A stretch of 64,000 nucleotides of DNA from Herbaspirillum sp. ST 5-3 (lineage in GTDB: Bacteria > Pseudomonadota > Gammaproteobacteria > Burkholderiales > Burkholderiaceae_D). Positions 9,890 through 18,089 of this stretch are shown here, in pieces. A program made the translations under genes and the position numbers. The notes under the pieces are model-generated. The model saw only the letters and a program-made list of their open reading frames with translations. It had not been told where the DNA came from and searched no databases. The stretch's first letter is position 1; the number at the start of each line of letters is the position of its first letter. The DNA is taken from the NCBI RefSeq assembly GCF_004804275.1, contig NZ_STGI01000002.1, positions 558,001 to 622,000 of the forward strand, given 5' to 3'.

Positions 9890-11470
9890 TTAGTGCCCGA
9901 GACTCGCAACCACATTCTTCTTCGGCCTGGTGAGCCATACCAGTCCGGTCAGTAGGAAAAACGCGACCGCGCTATACAGAAAGAACTCATTGGTCGCGAG
10001 CATGTAACTCTGCGCATTGATCATGCGCTCGACAACCGCATACGCTTGATCTGTGGACAAACCGCCGGCGCGCAATGTGCCGAGGTATTCCGAGCTGGCT
10101 GAAGAATAACGCGAGACGTTTTCGACCAGGCGAGCGTGGTGATCGATGGAGAGATGCTCCCACATGGTCACGCTGATCGCGGTTCCCATTGCCGCTCCAA
10201 GTGTCCGCAGAAAGTTCGACAGGCCGGTTGCGCCAGCCATATGATCCGGCGTGATATTGGACAGCATCAGCGCCTGTACCGGCAGGAAGAAGCACGACAT
10301 GCCGATTCCCTGTACCAGACGCGGATTGACGATGTCCCAGAAGCCGACGTCGAGCGACATTTGTGTATTCCAGAGCGACACCGCGCCCATCACGGTAAAG
10401 GCGAACGTTGCAAGCGCGCGCAGGTTAAGCCGTGCAATGTTGCGGGCGATGATGGGAGACAGGATCAGCATGAAAATGCCGATGGGGGCCATCGCCAGCC
10501 CTGCCTGTGCGGACGTGTATCCCATCACCATTTGCAGCCAGAGGGGAAAGATCACGACGGAGCCGAAGTAGGTCATGAAGCCGACGGACAGCAGGATCAC
10601 GCCGTAGCGGAAGTTCTTGTCGCCGAACAGTTGCAGTTCGACGATGGGGTGATCGGCAGTCAGCGCCCAGGCAATGAAAAAAGTGAGGGTCACAACGGCG
10701 ATCAAGCCAAGCGACGTGATGAACGACGATGCAAACCAGTCATAGTCTTTCCCGATCTCCAGCATCAGTTGCAGGCTGCCGACGCCGACCACCAGCAGCA
10801 GCAATCCGACAGTATCGAGCGGCACTTTGACGACGGGCGATTCGCGCTTGCGCATCAGCGTCCATATCGTGATGCCGCCAAACAGTCCGATCGGGATGTT
10901 GATAAGGAAAATCCACGACCAATGAAAATTGTCGCTGATATAACCACCCAAAAGAGGACCGGCAATCGGGGCCAGAATGATCGTCATTGCCCAAAGGCCC
11001 ATCGCCGCGCCGCGTTTTTCAGGCGGGAAGTTCCGAACCAATAGCGTTTGCGACAAGGGCACCATCGGACCGGATACCAGACCTTGCAGCAGGCGGAATA
11101 CCACCAGCATCTGCAGGTTGACCGAAAATGCCGCCAATGCCGACATCAGCGTAAATGCCAGCACCGATATGGAGAACAGCTTCACTTCACCAATGCGCCT
11201 GGCGAGCCAGCCGGTCAGCGGCACGGCGATGGCGGCGGCAACCGAATAGGAACTGATGATCCATGTGCCCTGGCTGGGTGCCACGCCGAGTGCGCCGGCG
11301 ATGGTCGGAATCGAGACATTGGCAATCGTAATGTCAAGAATTTCCATGAAGGTGGACAGCGCCGCCGCAATGGTCAGCAGCGCGAGCGCAGGGCCTGTCA
11401 GCGGCGCGATTGCTGGAGGCGGCGCTGGCGGCCCGCCCGGGGAATGACTGGAGTTTGTTGGCGACGACAT
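9890..11470 (-). CDS. emrB: DHA2-family MFS multidrug transporter (EmrB type)
   Basis: Inner-membrane drug:proton antiporter of 526 residues with about 14 hydrophobic segments, the size and topology of EmrB/QacA-type DHA2 proteins. MEILDITIANVSIPTIAGALG in the first segment is the DHA2 signature. Motif A-like GWLARRIGEVKLF follows, and motif C-like APIAGPLLGGYI lies in segment five. The N-terminus is a proline/serine-rich cytoplasmic stretch. It is the last gene of marR-(outer membrane factor)-emrA-emrB and starts 9 bp after emrA. With emrA and the outer-membrane lipoprotein it should form a tripartite pump; the substrate cannot be read from sequence. Confidence 0.92.
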   Translation of the reverse strand: MSSPTNSSHSPGGPPAPPPAIAPLTGPALALLTIAAALSTFMEILDITIANVSIPTIAGALGVAPSQGTWIISSYSVAAAIAVPLTGWLARRIGEVKLFSISVLAFTLMSALAAFSVNLQMLVVFRLLQGLVSGPMVPLSQTLLVRNFPPEKRGAAMGLWAMTIILAPIAGPLLGGYISDNFHWSWIFLINIPIGLFGGITIWTLMRKRESPVVKVPLDTVGLLLLVVGVGSLQLMLEIGKDYDWFASSFITSLGLIAVVTLTFFIAWALTADHPIVELQLFGDKNFRYGVILLSVGFMTYFGSVVIFPLWLQMVMGYTSAQAGLAMAPIGIFMLILSPIIARNIARLNLRALATFAFTVMGAVSLWNTQMSLDVGFWDIVNPRLVQGIGMSCFFLPVQALMLSNITPDHMAGATGLSNFLRTLGAAMGTAISVTMWEHLSIDHHARLVENVSRYSSASSEYLGTLRAGGLSTDQAYAVVERMINAQSYMLATNEFFLYSAVAFFLLTGLVWLTRPKKNVVASLGH

Positions 11471-11479
11471 CCGCGTTCC

Positions 11480-12682
11480 TTATTTCAGATTGGCGGCGAC
11501 GATCGCGTCGATGCGCGCTTTTGCCTTGGCTTCGACCGCATCTGCGGCTGCGACATGAGCAGTCATCGCATTTGCCGTTCCCGTAGCGCTGCCGACGGGA
11601 GCTCCTTGCTGATCGTGCAAATCGACCTCGGCACGCATGGAAAGTCCGATACGCAACGGATGTTCAGCCAACTGCTTTGGATCAATCGAAATGCGTACCG
11701 GAACGCGCTGCACCACCTTGATCCAGTTGCCGGTTGCATTCTGTGCCGGCAGCAAAGCGAAGGCGGAGCCGGTACCGGCGGCGAGACCAACGAGCTTGCC
11801 GTCATATTTGACCTTGCTGCCATACAGGTCCGATGTCAGCGCGACCGGTTGACCGACGTGCATCTCGCGCAATTGCGATTCCTTGAAATTGGCGTCGACC
11901 CAGAGTCGGTCGAGCGGCACGATCGCCATCAACGGCGCGCCGGGCGTGATACGCTGGCCGACCTGCACGCTGCGCTTGGCAATCTCGCCCGAGACGGGTG
12001 CATACAAAGTGGAGCGCGACTGTGCCAGCATGGCCTCATGCACGCGTGCGGCGGCGCGTTGCACGTTCGGATGACTGGCAACACTGGTGCCCTCCGTCAG
12101 TGCGCGGCCCGAGGCGAGCTGCTCCTTGGCAGCATCAAGCGCTGCCTGCGCGGCATTGACTGCGCTTTCGGCGTGGCGGATCTCTTCTCCAGAGACGGCT
12201 CCCGAGCCAGCCAGTGCCTTGCGGCGGCTGAGGTCGTCTTTGGCTCTTGCCAACTCCGCTTCGCGCACCGACAGATTGGCCTTCGATTGTGCCTGTGCTG
12301 CAAACAGGGTACGCACCTCCCGCACCGTCTGCGCGAGCTGTGCTTCGGCCTGCGCCAGTGCGACCTCCGCATCCGCAGTGTCGAGGCTGATGAGCGGCTG
12401 TCCGGCCTTGACGATATTGGTGTCGTCAGCATGGATCTTGGTGACGGTGCCGGCGACTTGTGGAGTGACTTGCACGACATTGCCTTGCACGTAGGCGTTA
12501 TCCGTGTCCTCGTAATAGCGCGATACCAGCGCCCAGTAACTGCCATAGGTGATCGCGGCAATGGCGAACACGGCGGCGATCGTCAGCAGAATTTTCTTGC
12601 GCTTTGGCGAGCCCGCGGGCTGTGCAGGCGAGGCTGGCGGGGAAGCTTGGGCGTTGCTTGATGAATTGGGTACTGCGCTCAT
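11480..12682 (-). CDS. emrA: Membrane fusion protein of the Emr pump (HlyD family)
   Basis: Periplasmic adaptor of 400 residues linking EmrB to an outer-membrane channel. After a Pro/Ser/Ala-rich cytoplasmic start comes one membrane anchor (ILLTIAAVFAIAAITYG, about 31-47). Then comes YEDTDNAYVQGNVVQVTPQV, the EmrA/HlyD signature, a long alpha-hairpin of coiled-coil character (about 105-200), and the barrel region containing GSAFALLPAQNATGNWIKVV, characteristic of EmrA. It lies between the outer-membrane factor (27-bp gap) and emrB. Confidence 0.93.
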   Translation of the reverse strand: MSAVPNSSSNAQASPPASPAQPAGSPKRKKILLTIAAVFAIAAITYGSYWALVSRYYEDTDNAYVQGNVVQVTPQVAGTVTKIHADDTNIVKAGQPLISLDTADAEVALAQAEAQLAQTVREVRTLFAAQAQSKANLSVREAELARAKDDLSRRKALAGSGAVSGEEIRHAESAVNAAQAALDAAKEQLASGRALTEGTSVASHPNVQRAAARVHEAMLAQSRSTLYAPVSGEIAKRSVQVGQRITPGAPLMAIVPLDRLWVDANFKESQLREMHVGQPVALTSDLYGSKVKYDGKLVGLAAGTGSAFALLPAQNATGNWIKVVQRVPVRISIDPKQLAEHPLRIGLSMRAEVDLHDQQGAPVGSATGTANAMTAHVAAADAVEAKAKARIDAIVAANLK

Positions 12683-12709
12683 GATTTCTCCTGATTTCGT
12701 ATCTCGTTG

Positions 12710-14209
12710 TTATTGCTTTTGCGACTGCTGCGCACTCGATAGCTGCGGCGCACGCGCATCGTCGGAAAAACCGCCGCCCAGCGCGCGGATCAGGCCGATA
12801 TGCAGGTCGTCACGTCGTGCACGAATATTGGCGAGCGCGCGGCGTTGGGCCAGCAGTTGGGTTTCCACAGTCAGCACGGTCAGATAGGGAGACAAGCCGC
12901 CTTTGTATCGCAGCATGGCCAGGCGATGCGCCTCCTCGGCAGCTGCCAGGGCTTCCTGTGCCGCCGCTTCCTCGCGGCTCAAATCCGCCACCCGTGTCAA
13001 CTGTTCCGCGACGTCCTGTGCTGCGGTGAGCACCGATTGGTTGTACTGCGCAACAGCAGCATCGATATCGCTCGCTTTTGCCGCATAGTTCGCACGCAGG
13101 CGTCCGCCGTCGAAAATCGGCAAGCGGATCGCCGGGCCGACGCTGTTGATCAGGCTGCCGCTCGTCAGAAGCTCGCCGAGCCCGATGGACTGAAAACCGA
13201 TCAGTGCATTGAGATTGACGTTGGGATAGAACTGCGCCTTGGCCGCTTCCGCTTCGCCGATCGCTGCGACGATATGCGCCCTTTGCGCAGCAAGTTCAGG
13301 GCGACGCCCGAGCAAATCGAGTGGCAAAGTCGCGGGAACGGCAAATGGCGCTGCCTTCAATGTCGGGCGCTTGATGGTTTCGGCCGCGGCGGGCATGTCA
13401 CCGACCAGCGCGGTAACTTGCAGGCGGGTGACCTTGATTGAAGTAACAAGCTGCTCAAGCTCGATGCGCAAAGCGGCTTCATTGGTTTCTGCCTGTTTGA
13501 CTTCGACCTGCGTGTCGAGGCCGTTCGCAACGCGCTGGTTGACCAGCCTATGGATTGCACGGCGCTGATCCTGCGTCGCAAGCAGGATATCCTGCAGTTC
13601 GTATTGTGCCGCTAGTTGCGCGTAGGCGCGTGCAACGGAGCTTGTCAGCGCAAGGCGCGCCGCGTCACGGTCGAAACTGGCTGACTTGAGTTGTGCTTGC
13701 GCCGAGCGGATCAATGCGTCGTTCTTGCCCCACAGGTCGAGATCGTAGCCGAAGTTCAAGGCTGCCTGCCCCTGACTGATGTATTCTCCGCCTTTGCCAA
13801 GGGGCGGGCGGGGGATCAGGTAGTTCTCGGATTGGCGGCCGTAGCTGAGGTCGACGCCAGCGTTGAGTTGCGGTGCGCTGCTGGACCGGACGAGATTGGC
13901 AGCAGCCTGCGCGCGTACGATACGCGCCTGCGCGACGGCGAGCGTCGGACTGTTGTCCAGTGCGTGTTGCATCAATTGATTCAGCTGCGCGTCGCCAAAG
14001 GCGATCCACCAGCCGTCCTGCGGCCAGGCGTCGACGCTTTGCGCAACGTTTGCCCGGTCTCCCAATGCAAGGCTGTCGAGTGGCTTGACTTGCGGCGCCA
14101 CCGGCTGGAATCCGGCACACGCTGTCAACAGCGAAATTGCAGCAAGGGTGCCGAGCCGGGCATGTCGGTGCGTGATGTTCGGGTGAAGCACGCGGAGAAA
14201 TCTGGTCAT
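12710..14209 (-). CDS. Outer-membrane efflux lipoprotein (NodT/OprM-type TolC-like factor)
   Basis: 499-residue outer-membrane channel component. The N-terminus is a lipoprotein signal: basic start, hydrophobic core LGTLAAISLLTA, and lipobox LLTAC with Cys31 as the predicted lipidated residue. The body shows the two repeated TolC-like units with long alanine-rich helices (ALDNSPTLAVAQARIVRAQAA; AAAQEALAAAEEAHRLAMLRY) and the NodT-family block LPLDLLGRRPELAAQRAHI. LRYKGGLSPYLTVLTVETQ is also typical. In the operon it follows marR and precedes emrA, so it is the likely outer channel of this Emr pump. Confidence 0.9.
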   Translation of the reverse strand: MTRFLRVLHPNITHRHARLGTLAAISLLTACAGFQPVAPQVKPLDSLALGDRANVAQSVDAWPQDGWWIAFGDAQLNQLMQHALDNSPTLAVAQARIVRAQAAANLVRSSSAPQLNAGVDLSYGRQSENYLIPRPPLGKGGEYISQGQAALNFGYDLDLWGKNDALIRSAQAQLKSASFDRDAARLALTSSVARAYAQLAAQYELQDILLATQDQRRAIHRLVNQRVANGLDTQVEVKQAETNEAALRIELEQLVTSIKVTRLQVTALVGDMPAAAETIKRPTLKAAPFAVPATLPLDLLGRRPELAAQRAHIVAAIGEAEAAKAQFYPNVNLNALIGFQSIGLGELLTSGSLINSVGPAIRLPIFDGGRLRANYAAKASDIDAAVAQYNQSVLTAAQDVAEQLTRVADLSREEAAAQEALAAAEEAHRLAMLRYKGGLSPYLTVLTVETQLLAQRRALANIRARRDDLHIGLIRALGGGFSDDARAPQLSSAQQSQKQ

Positions 14210-14252
14210 TTGTCTTCTTCTCTGGTTTTGTGATGCAGTAGTCCAAGCTTGC

Positions 14253-14696
14253 TCACGAATTGGCGGCCATTCGGCGCAGGAAGTCCTTGAACTGGGCGAT
14301 TTCCGCTGCGGAGAAGCCGCGCAAATGGTGGTTCATCGCATCCACAACCACCTGCGTCATTTGGTCCGCGAGCTGCACGCCTTTTTCGGTCAATGCAACT
14401 TCAACCACGCGGCGGTCTTCGCTGCTGCGCGTTCGTCGCACGAATCCTTTTTCTTCCAGCCGATCCAGCATGCGCGTCATTGCGCCGGTATCGGTCATCA
14501 ACTCACGCGCCAGATCGGCGGCGGTATTGGACAAGCCATGAGCCAATCTCAGGAAAATGCTGAGTTGTGCGTGTGTCATGTCGAATTCCGCGAGAGCACG
14601 ATCCACAGTCAGGCTTAACTGGCTGCCGGCCCGCTTGAGCAGGTAACCGATGCTTTCACTCGGCGTGAAATTCTTCAGGGTGTATGGGTGAGACAT
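14253..14696 (-). CDS. MarR-family repressor of the emr operon
   Basis: 147-residue winged-helix regulator. LTVDRALAEFDMTHAQLSIFLRL is the dimerisation/recognition start, ADLARELMTDTGAMTRMLDRLEEKGFVRR the HTH, and SSEDRRVVEVALTEKG the wing with the conserved DRR. These regulators usually repress an adjacent efflux gene and release DNA on binding a phenolic or drug ligand. It is the first gene of the four-gene efflux unit (43 bp before the outer-membrane factor). A 12-bp palindrome sits in the promoter spacer, so it probably represses itself and the pump genes; EmrR/MprA of E. coli is the closest known logic. Confidence 0.88.
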   Translation of the reverse strand: MSHPYTLKNFTPSESIGYLLKRAGSQLSLTVDRALAEFDMTHAQLSIFLRLAHGLSNTAADLARELMTDTGAMTRMLDRLEEKGFVRRTRSSEDRRVVEVALTEKGVQLADQMTQVVVDAMNHHLRGFSAAEIAQFKDFLRRMAANS

Positions 14697-14725
14697 GAGG
14701 AAAAGCCAATGAGACAGGATGGCGA

Positions 14726-14754
14726 AATATAGCTGCCTAGGCAGTCAATGTCAA
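14726..14754 (-). promoter_or_regulatory. Promoter with embedded palindromic operator, marR-emr operon
   Basis: On the minus strand: TTGACA (14754-14749), a 17-bp spacer, TATATT (14731-14726), close to sigma-70 consensus. The spacer contains the perfect 12-bp palindrome CTGCCTAGGCAG (14733-14744). A dimeric regulator bound there would block RNA polymerase, as expected for MarR autorepression. The ATG is about 30 bp downstream. Confidence 0.8.
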
Positions 14755-14862
14755 GGCAGATAGTGCCATATCAGCTAATTAGAAATCTGAAAATAGTTTG
14801 TTTCAGGGCAATACCGAATATTCCCGAGTGTGCTGTGCTGCAGCGTAAGGTGAGCAGGTATA

Positions 14863-16257
14863 ATGCGCGCCATGAATACCCGCTCCGATCCTCAACTGGA
14901 TTCCCTTCGCGTTCCACCCCATTCCATTGAAGCAGAGCAGTCCGTATTGGGTGGTCTGCTGCTGGATAATTCCGCGTGGGACCGCATTGCGGACTTCGTC
15001 AGTGAAGACGATTTTTATCGCTATGACCACCGCGTTATTTTTCAGCACATCGTCAAGCTGATTAACGCCACCCGTCCGGCCGACGTTATCACTGTGTACG
15101 AGTCGTTGAGCACCAGCGCCAAGGCGGAAGAGGTCGGCGGTCTGGCTTATTTGAACGCGTTGGCGCAGAACACGCCCTCGGCGGCAAATATTCGTCGCTA
15201 TGCCGAGATCGTTCGTGACCGCGGCGTACTGCGCAAACTGATCACGGTGTCGGATGAAATCTCGACCCAGGCACTCAATCCACAGGGCAAGGAAGTCAAG
15301 CAGTTGCTGGATGAGGCCGAATCGAAGATCTTTGCGATTGCGGAAGAGGGCGCGCGCGGCGCCCAGGGCTGGCTGGCAATCCAGCCCTTGCTGACGCAAG
15401 TCGTCGAACGTATCGACGAGCTCTACAACCGCGACAATCAGAACGACATTACCGGCGTGCCGACCGGCTTCCTTGACCTTGACCGCATGACCTCTGGTCT
15501 GCAGCCGGGCGACCTCATCATCGTTGCCGGACGTCCCTCCATGGGCAAGACGGCGTTTTCCCTGAATATCGGTGAAAACGTCGCCATCGACAGTGGCTTG
15601 CCTGTCGCCGTATTCTCGATGGAAATGGGCGGCACGCAGCTCGCGATGCGTATGCTGGGTTCGGTAGGCCGTCTTGATCAGAGCCGGCTGCGTGTCGGCA
15701 AGCTGAATGACGAAGACTGGCCGCGCCTCACGCATGCGATCCAGAAAATGAACGAGGCACAGCTTTATATCGACGAGACGCCGGCGCTGAGTCCGATCGA
15801 GTTGCGTGCGCGTGCACGGCGGCTGTCGCGTCAATGCGGCCGTCTTGGCCTGATCATCATCGACTATTTGCAGCTCATGTCCGGCAATGGGTCGGGAGAA
15901 AATCGCGCGACCGAAATTTCCGAAATCTCGCGAAGCCTGAAAGGCCTGGCGAAAGAACTGAATTGCCCGGTAATCGCATTGTCTCAGTTGAACCGTTCAC
16001 TGGAGCAGCGTCCCAACAAGCGCCCGGTGATGTCCGATCTGCGCGAATCCGGCGCCATTGAACAGGATGCCGACGTGATCCTGTTCATTTACCGCGACCA
16101 GGTGTACAACCCGGATTCCCCGGACAAAGGCACGGCGGAAATCATTATCGGTAAACAGCGTAACGGCCCGATCGGCACAGTACGCCTGACCTTCCTCGGC
16201 GAGTACACGAAGTTCGACAATTACACCGGCGGAAACGCAATTTTCGATAACGAGTAA
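14863..16257 (+). CDS. dnaB: Replicative DNA helicase DnaB
   Basis: Hexameric 5'-3' helicase at the replication fork, 464 residues. The N-terminal domain begins PPHSIEAEQSVLGGLLLDN. The RecA-like domain shows Walker A GRPSMGKT, Walker B LIIIDYLQLMS, and the later block SQLNRSLEQRPNKRPVMSDLRESGAIEQDAD (quoted in parts), including SDLRESGAIEQDAD. Start: ATG 14863 has AAGGTGAG (14847-14854) at good distance; ATG 14872 is also in frame. A TATAAT at 14859-14864 overlaps the first ATG (see findings). Next to the inverted emr operon instead of rplI. Confidence 0.96.
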   Translation: MRAMNTRSDPQLDSLRVPPHSIEAEQSVLGGLLLDNSAWDRIADFVSEDDFYRYDHRVIFQHIVKLINATRPADVITVYESLSTSAKAEEVGGLAYLNALAQNTPSAANIRRYAEIVRDRGVLRKLITVSDEISTQALNPQGKEVKQLLDEAESKIFAIAEEGARGAQGWLAIQPLLTQVVERIDELYNRDNQNDITGVPTGFLDLDRMTSGLQPGDLIIVAGRPSMGKTAFSLNIGENVAIDSGLPVAVFSMEMGGTQLAMRMLGSVGRLDQSRLRVGKLNDEDWPRLTHAIQKMNEAQLYIDETPALSPIELRARARRLSRQCGRLGLIIIDYLQLMSGNGSGENRATEISEISRSLKGLAKELNCPVIALSQLNRSLEQRPNKRPVMSDLRESGAIEQDADVILFIYRDQVYNPDSPDKGTAEIIIGKQRNGPIGTVRLTFLGEYTKFDNYTGGNAIFDNE

Positions 16258-16327
16258 GCGCAGTGTGCTGCCGGCCGCCGATGAAAATCGGAACGATTGA
16301 ATGCTTTAACCTTAAGAGAGAGCAATT

Positions 16328-16954
16328 ATGTTTGGACGACTGATGCCCACCGAGGGAAAATTTTTTGATCTTTTCAATCAGCATGCCGATTTCTGCGTAA
16401 AAGGCGCCAAGGAAATGGTCGCCTTGATGACCAATTTCGATGACCTGGAACATCGCGTGCATGCTATCGAAACTGTCGAAAAGCTCGCTGACAAGGTGAC
16501 CCACGCGACGCTGGAATTGCTGCACAAGACATTCATTACGCCGCTCGACCGCGACGATATCCACAAGCTGATTACCAGCATGGACGATATCCTTGATCTG
16601 CTGGAAGACGGGGGGCAAACAATTTCCCTGTACGACATCAAGGCGATCACGCCGGAAGCCAAGCGTCTGGCGGAGCTGTGCCTGGCATGCACCGAGAAGA
16701 TGAAGACGGCGGTCGGTCTGTTGCACAGCATGGACAATGCGCATCAGATTCTCTCCATCTGCGAGGAAATTGATCGCCTCGAGTCGGATGCGGATCATGT
16801 GATGCGCGCCGCGATGTCCAAATTGTTCCGCGATGAACCGGATGTCCGAACACTGATCAAGCTGAAGGCAATTTACGAGATTCTGGAAACCGTGACGGAT
16901 CGTTGCGAAGATGTAGCCAATATCATCGAAGGCATCATCCTCGAAAATGCCTGA
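16328..16954 (+). CDS. DUF47/PhoU-like phosphate transport accessory protein
   Basis: 208-residue, largely alpha-helical cytoplasmic protein of the TIGR00153/DUF47 family, distantly related to PhoU. Typical stretches are MFGRLMPTEGKFFDLFNQHA at the start, LITSMDDILDLLEDGG in the middle, and KAIYEILETVTDRCEDVANIIEGI at the end. Acidic and histidine positions that bind metal clusters in PhoU are present. It precedes pit by 55 bp on the same strand. In many bacteria these two genes form a unit in which the DUF47 protein is needed for, or tunes, Pit-mediated phosphate uptake. Confidence 0.88.
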   Translation: MFGRLMPTEGKFFDLFNQHADFCVKGAKEMVALMTNFDDLEHRVHAIETVEKLADKVTHATLELLHKTFITPLDRDDIHKLITSMDDILDLLEDGGQTISLYDIKAITPEAKRLAELCLACTEKMKTAVGLLHSMDNAHQILSICEEIDRLESDADHVMRAAMSKLFRDEPDVRTLIKLKAIYEILETVTDRCEDVANIIEGIILENA

Positions 16955-17009
16955 TGCTGCTGGCACTGGCGTCGCTGCAGCAATCCGAAACGAATAAAAC
17001 AAGAATTCT

Positions 17010-18017
17010 ATGCACACCCTCCAGATCAGTATCTATGTCCTTGTCCTGTTGATAGGACTTGCCTTGCTGTTCGACTTCATGAACGGCTTTCACGACGCGG
17101 CCAATGCGATCGCGACAGTGGTTTCAACCGGCGTGCTCAAGCCGCAGACCGCGGTAGCGATGGCGGCCGTGTTCAACGTGGTCGCGGTTTTCTTCTTTCA
17201 GCTCAAGGTGGCGAGCACTGTCGGCAAAGGCACGATCGAGCCGATTGTGGTTGACCATTACGTGGTATTCGGCGCCCTGGTCGGCGCCATCTTCTGGAAC
17301 CTGTTGACCTGGTATTACGGGATTCCATCCTCGTCATCCCATGCTTTGATCGGTGGACTGGTTGGCGCGGCAGTTGCCAAGTCGGGTACCGGGGCGCTGA
17401 TTTCCGGCGGCCTGATCAAGACCATCGCGTTCATCGTGCTGTCCCCGCTGCTGGGCTTCATTTTCGGGTCGATCATGATGGTGGTGGTGTCCTGGATCTT
17501 CGTCGGCTCAACGCCACGACGCGTGGACAAGTGGTTTCGGCGCATGCAGTTGTTTTCGGCATCAATGTACAGCCTTGGCCATGGCGGCAATGACGCGCAA
17601 AAAACCATGGGCATCATCTGGATGCTTTTGATCGCCTCCGGTTACCCTGGGGCGAAGGAACACTTGCCGTGGTGGGTCGTCATCAGTTGCTATACCGCCA
17701 TCGGCCTGGGCACCCTGTTCGGTGGCTGGCGCATCGTCAAGACCATGGGACAGAAGATCACGAAACTGAAACCGGTCGGCGGCTTCTGCGCTGAAACTGG
17801 TGGCGCGATTACGCTGTTTCTGGCGACATGGCTTGGCGTTCCAGTCTCGACAACACACACGATTACCGGCGCCATTGTCGGTGTCGGCTCATCACGGAAG
17901 ATGTCCGCGGTGCGCTGGGGCGTTGCTGGCAACATCGTTTGGGCATGGATACTGACCATCCCGGCTTCGGCCTTCGTTGCCGCAATTGCCTGGTGGATCG
18001 GAACGCAGGTCCTGTAA
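17010..18017 (+). CDS. pit: Low-affinity inorganic phosphate transporter Pit
   Basis: Inner-membrane metal-phosphate:H+ symporter, 335 residues, about ten hydrophobic segments. The two inverted-repeat PD001131-type signatures of the PiT family are visible: FDFMNGFHDAANAIATVVSTGVL at the N-terminus (in parts: GFHDAANAIATVVSTG) and SLGHGGNDAQKTMGIIWM in the second half. VPVSTTHTITGAIVGVG is the conserved C-terminal repeat. Follows the DUF47 gene, consistent with a two-gene phosphate-uptake operon, and ends at a strong terminator. No Pho box is evident before it. Confidence 0.93.
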   Translation: MHTLQISIYVLVLLIGLALLFDFMNGFHDAANAIATVVSTGVLKPQTAVAMAAVFNVVAVFFFQLKVASTVGKGTIEPIVVDHYVVFGALVGAIFWNLLTWYYGIPSSSSHALIGGLVGAAVAKSGTGALISGGLIKTIAFIVLSPLLGFIFGSIMMVVVSWIFVGSTPRRVDKWFRRMQLFSASMYSLGHGGNDAQKTMGIIWMLLIASGYPGAKEHLPWWVVISCYTAIGLGTLFGGWRIVKTMGQKITKLKPVGGFCAETGGAITLFLATWLGVPVSTTHTITGAIVGVGSSRKMSAVRWGVAGNIVWAWILTIPASAFVAAIAWWIGTQVL

Positions 18018-18035
18018 GCAGATTCACACGAAAGC

Positions 18036-18070
18036 AAAAAAGCCTGCATGGTATCCATGCAGGCTTTTTT
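18036..18070. terminator. Bidirectional terminator pit / phoH
   Basis: AAAAAAGCCTGCATGG, TAT loop, CCATGCAGGCTTTTTT: a perfect 16-bp stem including the flanking A/T runs, between two convergent genes. Confidence 0.93.
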
Positions 18071-18089
18071 GTTGGAGACGAGGCTAGTG

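Noticed and set aside
11048-12661. Open frame of about 537 codons on the plus strand
   Set aside because: Runs opposite to emrB and emrA; Cys/Arg/Gln-rich with no recognisable domain.
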